Source: Elysia chlorotica (taxonomy: Eukaryota; Mollusca; Gastropoda; Plakobranchidae). Taken from it: a stretch of 64,000 nucleotides of DNA. Both the position numbers and the translations under genes were made by a program. The stretch spans positions 543,687 to 607,686 of the forward strand of contig RQTK01000056.1 of assembly GCA_003991915.1 (NCBI GenBank), given 5' to 3'. Under the pieces are notes generated by a model. That model did no database searches, was not told the origin of the DNA, and saw nothing but the letters and a program-made list of their open reading frames with translations. Below, piece after piece: positions 11,748-20,772 of the stretch (positions are counted from its first letter, which is position 1; each line of letters begins with the position of its first letter).

Positions 11748-14700
11748 AGGGATGGGAGAGAGAGAGATTGGGAATAGGTGTGCAGACTTGCCATAAAAAC
11801 AGGCCTGAGCGATCCGGAGAAGTCAGGTGTTGTTTGGCCAGATTAACAGGTGGAGAACCAAAAGAAAAGCCCCATCTAGAGATCTTAGCTGCAGTGTGGA
11901 AAAACATTTCCTTGTACCTGAGATAAATCAAAGAAATTCTTTGCAGTGCACGAACTTGTTCATGAGGAAAAATAATATATATATATTTATAATATATAAT
12001 ATATTATTTTTTTACACACTTTTTCATATAACTTTAAAGCTAGCCCAAATTGTCCATGTGAATGCAAAAAGCAGCAGACCCCAGCAACTCTAAAATTTTT
12101 AATTGTGTTAGTTCTGTTTTACGTTGCTTTATCATACGCCAGGTGCATTACCAAAGATAAATAAATGTTATTCTTAAACCTTTTGCAGTGTTTTAAGTAG
12201 TTAGCGGTCATCCATAGTTGTAGTTATGACACTTAATACAGTCTATTACTTTTATACTGGAACCATTTCTTCCTAATTCCAAATACTAGTCCTATTAAAG
12301 GGGCACAATTTGAGACCTAAATCATTACCAGTTTAAGTAACATACAATTCAGCCACTTTTACCCTTGCCAACCTTGTTATGCACACTTTTTATGCTTGTA
12401 CCACTCAGAGAGATAAATGAGTCACCGATGAACTAGTATATTTATTGTATTAACTGTCTTCGTACACCATGGGCACGTGCCGATGCAGTCGTTAATGTGC
12501 TGACGTGCCGAAAAAATAAACTCCCTCACTATTTTCTCCCCGTCTGCCACCCCCACCCCTCCCATGAAAAGGTGATTAAAAAGTTTCTGGTGGTAGTCAT
12601 AGTTTGTTTTTATTTTTCCTTCGGAGTCTCTCCCACTTAGTAAATGTAACAATGTCTTCCCCACACACCAGATGCTAGTGCTCTTTGTCATCATGTTTGG
12701 GGAGCAAGGCTTTGTTCACAATACTTAATTTACACAATGGTTTTACCCCTACTCCCCTACCTGGTGATCAGGGTGCTAGTGCTGGTGTCATCATGTTTGT
12801 AGTGTAATTTAATTTACTAAATGGTTTCCCCCTACTCCCCCTCCAAGTGATCAAGATGCTGGTGCTTGTGGTCATCATGTTCGGGATTTTAAGGTTTTAT
12901 TCACATTATTTTATTTGCTCAATGGTTTCTCGCCTACTTCTCTACCACATGATCAAGAGGATTTACTCAATGGTTATTCTCCTACTACCCTACCAGGCGA
13001 TAAAAATGCTAATGCTGGTGGTCACTGTGTTCGGTATTCCAAGGCTTCAGTCACATTACTTTATTTACTCAATGGTTTCTCCCTTACTTCCCTACCATGT
13101 AATCAAGATGCTGGTTCTTGTGGTTATCATGTTTGGGGTGCCAGGATTCAGTCACATTATTCTACTTACCCAATTATTCCTCCCCTACTCCCCTACCAGG
13201 TGATCAAGATGCTGGTGCTGGTGGTCATCACGTTTGGGGTGCAATTTACTTGATGGTTTCTCCCCTATTTCCATACCAGATGATCACCATGCTAGTGCTG
13301 ATAGTCATCATATTTGGGGTGCGAGGCTTAACTCACATTACTTTTTTTACTCAATGGTTTCTCCCTTACTTCCCTACCATGTAATCAAGATGCTGGTGCT
13401 TGTGGTCATCATGTTCGGGATCCCAAGGCTTTAGTCACATTAATTTTTGTATTTCCTCAATGGTTTCTCCCCTACTCCCCTACCAGGTTATCAAGATGCT
13501 AGTGTTTGTAGTCATTAGGTTTGGGGTGCAATTTACTCAATGGTTTCTCCCCTATTTCCCTACCAGATGATCAGCATGCTAGTGCTGATAGTCATCATAT
13601 TTGGGGTGCGAGGCTTTAACTTCATTTACTCAATGGTTTTTCCCCTATTCCCCTACCAGGTGATCAAGATGCTGGTGCTGGTGGTCATCATGTTCGGGGT
13701 GTGCTGGCTGCCACTGCACACATTCTTCCTGGTCCTGGACTTCAAGCCTGAGCTCATCCAAGCCAACTCGCTCCTCTCCACCGTCGTCTTCTACATCGCC
13801 TTCCTCCTGGCCATGTCCAACTCGTGTGCCAACCCCATCATCTACGGCTTCACCAACGACAGTTTCAGGGTGGGTGCTCATTGTGCAGTTGTTTATGTAC
13901 AAGAGAAAATAATAGACTACCCAAACAGGAGCCACAAATGCCAGTCATGATTGTTATTAGCATACGGTCGACAACTTTTTCTGTCAATATTAAAAGAACA
14001 TTCAAATCAAACGAGTTTATAACATGTAGTCAGTAACAGTGGTGTCATATGTGCTAAAAATCATGGTATTCACAAAAAAAATATTCCAAAGAAATGAAAT
14101 CAAGTTTTTAATCATCATTGCATATTTTTCGTAATTTAATTATCCTATTTGTTCATCGAATACCAATCAAAACCCACAACAAAATACAGGTCTGGCATGA
14201 ATAAAAGTGTTATGTCATGCCTTTAAAATAAACTAGAAATGTGCAATCTCTAAACCGAACGATAGGTTTTGCGCAAATGCTGGTGGTTTTAATATATCAT
14301 AAGACTACTTAAGCTAAAAAAAAAAAACCACCTAAAGATGCTTAAATGAACGTAAACAAATAAGCGCGGACATGGAGGGTCTAAGTTAAAAGTCCACTTC
14401 ACCTCTGACATCTTTCTTGCTAGCAAATAAGTTATTACAAATCAGAAAGCCGTTCTGCTGTTATCAATAATGCGGTTTATGTTATCATAAATATTGCTTT
14501 GATTTTTGTATAATTAGCAACACATACTATTGGTTTAATTTTACCCTATTTTATTACTTAAAAAATTTATTGTCCTCTCATCGTCCAAAAAACTGTTATG
14601 AACGTTTCTAATTCCTCTGTAATCAATGTGTAACCCAGATGGACCTGGCATCCCTATGCACTCTCTGGTTCCCGTTCTGTATCTGCCTGAAGCGCCTGGC

Positions 14701-15526
14701 AAGCAGCAAGTTCAGCGTGTCCACCTACGAGTCCCAGTACAACCGCCGCTTCAGCACGGTCAGGAAAAGTCCCGTGGACTCAGTGTACCGGCCACGGGGC
14801 GGGAGCGGTAGTGGACCCAAACCCCCAGGCGGGGACCTCAACAATGGCGACGCCCTGGGCTATAGAAACGGCAGCAAGATGTACATCGAGCTTCGGCGAG
14901 GGCTGCTAGCGAGAGAGCGCAGCGCGCTAAGCATGAACGACTTTTACAGGGACAGTCTCGAGCGAGGTGTCGGCAAAAAGGGCGTCCATTTCTCCTCCAA
15001 CGGGAATATTCAAGGCACGAACAACAATCATCAAATCCACCATACGAACAAAGTCGTGGACAAGTTGGCGGGTGTCAAGAACTGCAACGGTCGAGCTGGC
15101 ATCATGAAAACCAGTAAGAGCAGTAACAATATTTTCCGGGAACAACAGCCGCGGGAGTTAAAGCAGCTGCATCAGCAGCAGCAGTACTATACAATGAAGG
15201 GGCGGTTCGGACATGCCGCGAACGGGCGGAAGGAAGCGTCAGAGAGCGGGGACAGTACCAAGCGCCTCACCCCCAACCGCTCGCACGAGAGTGACCTGGG
15301 CGATCTGCAGTTGTTCAGTGCGCAGTCGCAGTCACCGCCTACCGGTAGTGACGTCATTACACAGAGCCCTAGCAGCGTGGAGGCGAGTCCGCTGGCCTCT
15401 CCAGACAGTATGGGCCTTGGCGAGTTTCTGTTTTCTAAACCTGCGACGAACGGGACGTCAGCAAAACTCAAATCTTTGCCCGAGAAGGAATGTTCACAGG
15501 AACTAATGGAGTTCAATTCTTTCTGA
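5680..15526 (+). CDS. Rhodopsin-class peptide-type GPCR, spliced from three exons
   Basis: Joining 5680-6741, 13660-13869 and 14639-15526 gives one continuous frame of 719 codons, with phase-0 junctions and GT-AG introns. The product is a plasma-membrane seven-helix receptor coupling an extracellular ligand to G proteins. Visible hallmarks: TM1 GNILVV (about 160), TM2 NLAAADL (about 185), TM3 ending DRF in place of DRY (about 240), a Cys216-Cys291 pair for the ECL2 disulfide, basic KRK before TM6, CWLP in TM6, NPIIY in TM7, and an amphipathic helix 8 with cysteines (CTLWFPFCICLKRL) suited to palmitoylation. The pattern fits family-A peptide receptors of the NPY/tachykinin/RYamide-like group. 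I cannot name the ligand. The N-terminus (~142 residues, Asn-rich, with several N-X-S/T sites) and the ~290-residue tail are both long for this group. Confidence 0.9.
6757..7690 (+). repeat. ~97-bp intronic minisatellite, about 9 units
   Basis: Units share the order AGTTTTACGTCC, TAAGTTTA, a CTTTATTCATTCCT-like segment, and GGTCTTAAAA. Unit starts are near 6757, 6830, 6994, 7037, 7144, 7246, 7347, 7440, 7537 and 7638, so spacing settles near 93-102 bases. Several units contain TTCAGGTA or TCCAGGTA, small acceptor/donor-like junctions. The duplicated exon edge at 6911-6982 sits between the second and third units. Confidence 0.8.
6899..6982 (+). CDS. Possible duplicated in-frame cassette exon (ICL3)
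   Basis: Bases 6911-6982 repeat the last 72 bases of exon 1 (6670-6741) with one visible mismatch (CTGAGG to CTCAGG), and the following GTGAGCTTTCGGTAGTTTTACG (shortened: GTGAGCTTTCGG) is copied too, giving a second consensus donor at 6983. Just upstream is TGTTCAG at 6892-6898, an AG acceptor with a CTAAT branch-point-like motif about 25 bases before it. An exon from 6899 to 6982 would be exactly 84 nt and phase 0 at both ends. It would add 28 residues (four new ones, VRNY, then a repeat of LWKRTAPG...RAKRK) to intracellular loop 3. The polypyrimidine tract is poor, so use of this exon is unproven. It may be only a fossil duplication. Confidence 0.4.
7691..8477. other. Intron filler, nothing recognised
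   Basis: AT-rich intronic sequence without a convincing exon or repeat. Confidence 0.5.
8478..8850. repeat. Purine-rich block with GA microsatellites
   Basis: GA repeats at about 8500-8580 and 8800-8850 with purine-rich sequence between. Open frames across it are Arg/Glu or Leu/Ser artefacts. Confidence 0.9.
9400..9860. repeat. Pyrimidine-rich low-complexity tract
   Basis: CT-rich, imperfect TCTC/CTTT repeats. The 144-codon plus-strand frame here is compositional. Confidence 0.8.
9861..10395. other. Intron filler, nothing recognised
   Basis: No exon-like frame or recognised element. Confidence 0.5.
10396..10471. repeat. CT microsatellite
   Basis: Nearly pure TC dinucleotide repeat of about 75 bases. 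Confidence 0.95.
10472..11520. other. Intron filler, nothing recognised
   Basis: AT-rich sequence without visible coding or repeat structure. Confidence 0.5.
11521..11665. repeat. Short local duplication
   Basis: TGGCGAACTTGTCGCTTT (about 11536) recurs as TGGCAAACTTGTTGCTTT (about 11648), and CTTCACCATGCATATAAAT (about 11575) recurs as CTTCGCCATGCATATAAAT (about 11619). This indicates a small tandem duplication. Confidence 0.65.
11689..11768. repeat. GA microsatellite
   Basis: Pure GA for about 45 bases with flanking purine-rich repeats. Confidence 0.95.
11769..12659. other. Intron filler, nothing recognised
   Basis: AT-rich; includes a TATA dinucleotide run near 11975-12005. No exon seen. 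Confidence 0.5.
12660..13659 (+). repeat. Array of degenerate TM6 splice-acceptor copies
   Basis: Eleven degenerate copies of the 3' splice site and first ~45 bases of GPCR exon 2 precede the real acceptor. The common unit runs CTCAATGGTTTCTCCC, CTACTCCCCTACCAG, then GTGATCAAGATGCTGGTG and GTCATCATGTTTGGGGTGC. Exon-like starts are near 12672, 12764, 12847, 12949, 12997, 13099, 13200, 13280, 13381, 13487 and 13567, with the functional one at 13660. Spacings alternate between ~80 and ~101-106 bases, because some units carry an extra AGGCTTTAGTCACATTA segment. The block 13200-13486 is repeated with period ~287. Intact CAG acceptors survive at 12997, 13200, 13280, 13487 and 13567. The others read CCAT, CCAC or CCAA. 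Confidence 0.9.
13660..13869 (+). CDS. GPCR exon 2: TM6, ECL3, TM7
   Basis: 70 codons, phase 0 at both ends. The acceptor is CCCTATTCCCCTACCAG and the donor is GTGGGT at 13870. It encodes VIKMLVLVVIMFG with CWLP (TM6), a short loop with FKPELI, then TM7 ending SNSCANPIIYGFTNDSFR. The frame stays open upstream only because the acceptor repeats lack stops, so an automated predictor could wrongly extend the exon leftward. Confidence 0.93.
13870..14638 (+). other. GPCR intron 2
   Basis: 769 bases, AT-rich, from GTGGGT to TGTAACCCAG. No repeat or RNA gene was seen inside. Confidence 0.8.
14639..15526 (+). CDS. GPCR exon 3: helix 8 and long cytoplasmic tail
   Basis: 295 codons and a TGA stop. It starts after AACCCAG at 14638 and continues the frame from NDSFR with MDLASLC. 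The first ~25 residues form helix 8 with several cysteines. The remainder is hydrophilic and low-complexity, rich in Ser, Asn, Gly and Arg, with a short Gln run (LHQQQQ, near residue 180 of the exon) and many Ser/Thr that could be kinase targets. It ends EFNSF. No enzymatic domain is visible. GC content is high like exon 1. Confidence 0.9.
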   Translation: MDLASLCTLWFPFCICLKRLASSKFSVSTYESQYNRRFSTVRKSPVDSVYRPRGGSGSGPKPPGGDLNNGDALGYRNGSKMYIELRRGLLARERSALSMNDFYRDSLERGVGKKGVHFSSNGNIQGTNNNHQIHHTNKVVDKLAGVKNCNGRAGIMKTSKSSNNIFREQQPRELKQLHQQQQYYTMKGRFGHAANGRKEASESGDSTKRLTPNRSHESDLGDLQLFSAQSQSPPTGSDVITQSPSSVEASPLASPDSMGLGEFLFSKPATNGTSAKLKSLPEKECSQELMEFNSF

Positions 15527-15570
15527 CATGATTTTCATAGTTATCGCTGCTATTATTAATGTGATACATA

Positions 15571-15765
<195 letters not shown>

Positions 15766-15910
15766 GACATTCATCACTACTACCATCATGTCTATTTCCA
15801 TCGTTAGCCTAGTCTCAATGCTGTTTCGATCAGACGCCTCAGGTGGAAGGAAGACACCAACTGTTTTATATGTTTGGGGAAATGATACATTTATTGCATC
15901 CCATGTTGTG

Positions 15911-15916
15911 AATAAA
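15911..15916 (+). promoter_or_regulatory. Candidate polyadenylation signal (AATAAA)
   Basis: First AATAAA on the plus strand after the GPCR stop, 385 bases downstream. The poly(A) site itself cannot be placed from sequence. Confidence 0.45.
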
Positions 15917-16070
15917 ACTTCATCATTAAGTTTGTATGCATTTTGAACAATTTGTGATAATTAGATCTATGCTTGTAAAGTTTTTTTTTTAATGATTATG
16001 ATTTCATGTTTTCAGTGTGCACACAATTATTGCATTCGATAAGTTTTCGTTCTATCATTGCCAAAATATG

Positions 16071-16076
16071 AATAAA
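16071..16076 (+). promoter_or_regulatory. Second candidate polyadenylation signal (AATAAA)
   Basis: AATAAA in the context ATATGAATAAACGC, 545 bases after the stop, followed by a T-rich region. It is an alternative to the site at 15911. Confidence 0.4.
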
Positions 16077-16377
16077 CGCTGAGATTCCACTAAGTTTTGG
16101 AAAGCAACTATTATTCACAAGCACTGGAAACATAAGGATGAGAATATAATTCGTTTCAGTCTTTATTTGAAACATGTTATGGCAATGTAAAGGTTAATCT
16201 GTACTAAGCTAGCTAATGGCTGATCGATTAGTGTTCATAATATTCTTTAACAGAACAGTTTTGGAGGAATCAATACTCCCTCTTAAAACACACAAGAAAA
16301 CGCTATTTTAATTATTCAAATGGGATGGGTCTACTTAACGATTGTTGTTTTTTTTTGTTTTTTTTAATTGCTTCATA

Positions 16378-16545
16378 TCCGACGTCACAACTATATGGGC
16401 TATATTGTGGTCGGGCCCCAAGACTGACGTCTGGCAAATTTACGTGCTGCCACACAGAGACAGTGAGGGGTTACCGTGGCTCTTGTCTCAGCCGGTCACA
16501 TTAAACTGACACCGAGCCAACCAGTAGGTGACTCTACTTAACGAA
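16378..16545 (-). mobile_element. SINE, partial (body and tail)
   Basis: Minus-strand copy with the family's tail (GCTATATTGTGG, CCCAAGACTGACGTCTGGCA) and body (CTGCCACACAGAGACAG, TCTCAGCCGGTCACATTAAA, ACTGACACCGAGCCAACCAG). The tRNA-like head is missing. Confidence 0.8.
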
Positions 16546-17264
16546 ACAAGAGCTCTATTTTTAATGATTCTATAATGTTGAAAGGAGATTTTTGGTTAAG
16601 ACTTCATTAACTTCTTCATTAACTAGCACTGAAATAATTGTATTCTTTTAGACTTCGGAATAAAGAATAAAAATTATTAAGTACATTGGTGCCATAACTT
16701 CAGGCCTCAGGCTAAAAGTGTCTCCATATAATGAAATCTACTCGTAGTCCGAAGTCTAAGTTTATGGCATTGTTGTAACTATTATCTAGAACATTGAGTC
16801 GTGTCGCATTGAGATATATATTGAAAAAGTGAGTGAAATTTCCTCCACGTCAAATCACGGGTTTAATCCTGCTTAGTACACTGATTATTCACATGAATAC
16901 AATTGTAACACAATTCTATTGACTTTGTTAAAAAGTCGCACCGGTGAAACCTAATGATATTGATTATTTCTGTTTTATGACGTTCATAACTTTTAATCTT
17001 TTTGTCATCATCTGAAATACAAAAATGAGTGTGATAAAAAATGCAGTGCATGTCTTTTCATTTATTTTGTGATTTTCTAAAACAGGCTCAATTGCTCCCT
17101 TGTATGAAAATATAATTATTATATGTACTAAATAACGAGTTGAAAGGCAGGGTAAATTACAAATGTCTAATTATTTTGTTCGATTCAAAGTTAATAAAGA
17201 CTAACTCAAAGAGTACTATTGGTACCCCCTTCCCCCTCTGTCTTTTTGGAACACGTAGATTAGT
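16546..17264. other. Non-coding, nothing recognised
   Basis: AT-rich intergenic DNA. Confidence 0.5.
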
Positions 17265-17300
17265 CAGACGTTAGTCTTGGCATCAGTCCACAATATAGCA
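17265..17300 (+). mobile_element. SINE tail fragment
   Basis: Plus-strand match to the tail: AGACGTTAGTCTTGG then TCCACAATATAGC. It lies 150 bases from a minus-strand copy. Confidence 0.6.
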
Positions 17301-17454
17301 TTCTTTCTGAGGATCTTAATGAGCCAAAAACAAATGTAGCATTATATGATATTAGCCTCATATTCACCAAGTAAACTTTAGCGACCAAACTTAGTCACAG
17401 GTAAAGTTAGTTGCGTTAACTTGTAAACATTCAAATTCCGCAGTAGGCCTATAT

Positions 17455-17695
17455 TGTAGACGGAGCCCAAGACTAACGTCTTATAATTTTACAGCGACAG
17501 TTCAGAGGTACTATGACTCCTTGCCGCCTGTCTCAGCCAGTCACATTATACTGACACCGATCCACTTAGTAGGGGGCGAAATAGAACATAATTATAAATA
17601 ATATTTAACGGAAGCGAGGCAATCTGATCGGGAGTGGAACGCGAGATCCCCTACCACAAGCCCTACGTTCTACCAATGTACCTGCATCTATTTGG
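17455..17695 (-). mobile_element. SINE, diverged, with internal insertion
   Basis: Minus-strand tail (GAGCCCAAGACTAACGTCT), body (TCTCAGCCAGTCACATTATA, ACTGACACCGATCCA) and a remnant head (AAGCCCTACGTTCTACCAAT). About 40 AT-rich bases interrupt body and head. Confidence 0.7.
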
Positions 17696-19727
17696 CGCTT
17701 GTTGTGTCAGGGTAAGGACATTAACAAAAATAAGTTGCAAAAAAATTAAGAGCGAGTAACATTTTAGCACAACACCATACCATATTTAAAAAGTTCTTTC
17801 CTTCAGTAGGAATGGATTGACAACAATAATATAAGATATGAAGATCAGAAGATTAAGAATTACATTCATTAAAAAAAATTGAGATTGACATGCCTATTCG
17901 ATAGTAAAATGTTGTTGTTTTTTTTATCTGTTGTTCATTTGGTACAGTGGACAATCTTTAACTGTATCAGTTCAATCACTTCACAAACAAATACCTGTAC
18001 GGACAATGCAAATGTCAGTTTCTGTGAACATTGTCAATCAGTATTTCTCAGTGATGAGGGTCCAGAGGTAATTATCCGATAACTGTGCAATAAACCTCGA
18101 TCCTTGGCTAAGGGTAATTTTACTATTTAAAACTACCCTTTGACTTGAGTACAAGTTTATGTAACACCGCTGTACTTACTGCGCAGATCTATTCTTTATT
18201 CTCTCTGACGCCGTAGAAGGAATAGTATGTTATGTTTTTACATGGCATGGGCTAGGTTCAAAACATAAGAATAGACGCCTTTGATGTTGGAACTGTTTAT
18301 AAACGTTCTAAACCAAAGTAGTTTTCAAGGAAAGCAATTTCTAGTAAGATCAAATGATAGTAACTAGTAACGACGCTAATCCTAGATTAGTTTGCACACT
18401 CACTCCCCCATGTTTTTGCACGTTGCTCAAATTGTGTACTTGGATAAATATAAACAAAATGTTTGTTTGTGATAGTTGTGGAATCTCACACGTTTCAGTT
18501 GCAACCTGTTCACTTCTCACGATGTTTAGGGGTAAGGGGAACCTATGAAGTTCGCTCTCTGATGTGATACTTATTATTATTTGATGTTGTGTTTGCTTGA
18601 TTTTCATCAGTGCTCCGCCTTGTGTTGCAATAACAAAACGTATTAAAACATGTCTGGTATTTTAAAGTGTTCGAGTTTCTTGTTTTTATATTTTGTTTTA
18701 GAAACAGGTGGGTTCTTTAGATTCAAACCTACAAAAAAAAACTTATGTCATATTAAAACGAAAAAAATTGGCCCATTCAGTTGTTTAGATTAAAATTTTA
18801 AAGGACTTAGCAATGTAAAGTTGATATTTTGTAGAACAACTATTAAAAACAACTTATTAAAACATTTCAACCACATTTGGTAGAGCTTTTCCACAAAATC
18901 TGTTAAAGATGATTAATTTGAGGCATTTATGCTGTCGAATCTGAAGTCACGCGAGGATTCTCCAATATCTAAGGTGGCCTCCTTGCCAAATGCATGAAAC
19001 GAACTCTATATGGAGTGAATCTCCAACACAAAGCTTGTTTACTTGTGGAAGAATTTCTGGTCATTACCACCAGATGGAATGATAATGAACATTCAGAATT
19101 GAGATGATTGTTAACCTTGGTATTTCGTTAATGGCTATAGAACCGTATTCAGTTAGGAGTAATTACTTAATTTGGTAGATTCCTAGAATCTTAATAATCA
19201 ACATTAGTGTTCTAATTGTAAATACATTTAATGCAATCTCGGGTTCACTTTGTACTGAATCAAATCCATTAAAGCAAGTAGATATATCCTGAGCATATAG
19301 GATCGTCGTACGTCACCTGGAGTTGACTAAAATGATTGCTCTAATACAGTTTTAATTATGATCTTTGATCAAATATTACTTATGTTAATTTATCTAATAT
19401 AACGTAGAGAAAATTAATATCTTTCAAATTGAAATAGTTATCAGGGCCGTCACGTTTGTACGTAATTCATCCATTTCCAAAAAATTCCAAATGAAGAAAG
19501 GTTGATTCGTGGAAAGGTTTAATTTACATTTGTTTAATATAATAACCCCCTAATTAACCTGTCCAGAGCACTAATGACTGGACTAACTAGCACCCATCTC
19601 CTCTTTCGCCACTTTTGACGTTGTGTTATTCTTACAAAACTTACACATACCAGTTGAGTTGTAATTTTGCAAAATGCGTCTTGATACGGTTCGTACAAAA
19701 CAACAACAACAATAAATAACTGTAATT
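17696..19727. other. Intergenic AT-rich DNA, nothing recognised
   Basis: Short frames only; none looks like a known family and no splice-flanked exon stands out. Confidence 0.5.
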
Positions 19728-20170
19728 ATAAGATAAAATAAGATAAGCCTTCATTCTCCAATAGGAAGATTTTTATTGGTCGTAAATAAATACATTTGAC
19801 TCAATTATCACAAGATCAGTTGTACATGTTTGAGATAAAACAAAATAATATATAACAATGATAATAAAAAAGGACATTCACATGTAAAATTGTTGCGATT
19901 ATACACTGCCAGTCACACATAAGTCTTATTTAAAAATACATACTTCTTCACGCATATACAAGAATACACATACCACTACATACAAACACAAGTCATCTAA
20001 GTATGGCGTTAGGTTGAGTTGAGTTCGTGTGTATGAAGAAAAAAACACAAATGTGGATACAATTAGAGTGAAAAGGAATATTGATTAAACTCGTTCAATT
20101 TGAATTCAGGCTTTAAATTCTTTCATGGGAATAATCTAATTCCTTTTAAAGATCTTTTCTTTGACCAAGT
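19728..20170 (-). mobile_element. Probable 3' end of a minus-strand LINE
   Basis: It opens with AAGATAAAATAAGATAAGCC, a TTATC-type tail when read on the minus strand, as at 419-441. AT-rich, 3'-UTR-like sequence follows. No RT domain is present, so family assignment is not possible. Confidence 0.35.
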
Positions 20171-20636
20171 CTTGATCACAAAAAGACTCCTTCTGTGAGA
20201 TGAATACACCTTTTATTATCGACCAACCTAGATTTTTAGTAGCCAGTGTATATCAACAAAGTTACAATAGCGATATCGCTACCAACTTTACGCTAAGAAT
20301 CCTTATTTATAGTCATTTCCTTATACTCTTTAAACCTAACTGTCCACTTTCATAGCTGGTTGGGAGTGGTGGTTCTGCAGTTTGTATGCAACAATAAAGC
20401 AATTCTGGTGGCTTTGTACGGTTCTTTCTTGATGTATTTGACAAGCATCGGTCGTGGAGAGTATGATAAAGACCGCTCTGTGTCTCCAGACACTCCCTCC
20501 CCAGGGAATGGATACACGCTTTAGATACAAGATACACTATGTACTACGCTGCACACTTCGCACTGATCTAGCTTCGGTTCTTTTCGATTTGTAGCATCGG
20601 AATAATGCAGTCTTTCTTACATTCCGTATCTGGCCC

Positions 20637-20640
<4 letters not shown>
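20171..20640. other. Non-coding, nothing recognised
   Basis: No supported gene or repeat. Confidence 0.45.
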
Positions 20641-20733
<93 letters not shown>

Positions 20734-20772
20734 CTGTTTCTCTCTCTCTCTCTCTCTCTCACACTCTCTCCC
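20641..20772. repeat. CT microsatellite
   Basis: About 90 bases of pure TC, a short interruption, then about 30 more. Confidence 0.95.

Larger units (their letters stand above)
6742..13659 (+). other. GPCR intron 1 (6.9 kb), repeat arrays at both ends
   Basis: The donor is GTGAGC at 6742 and the acceptor is CCCTACCAG ending at 13659. The first ~950 bases hold a duplicated exon edge and a minisatellite, and the last ~1 kb holds a degenerate array of acceptor plus TM6 sequence. Between them are GA/CT microsatellites and AT-rich filler. No other gene was seen inside. Confidence 0.85.

Noticed and set aside
12847-13434. Overlapping frames repeating a VIKMLVLVV-like peptide, resembling a gene with transmembrane repeats
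   Set aside because: They are the tandem copies of the splice acceptor and TM6 start lying in the intron. Only the last copy leads into CWLP and TM7.
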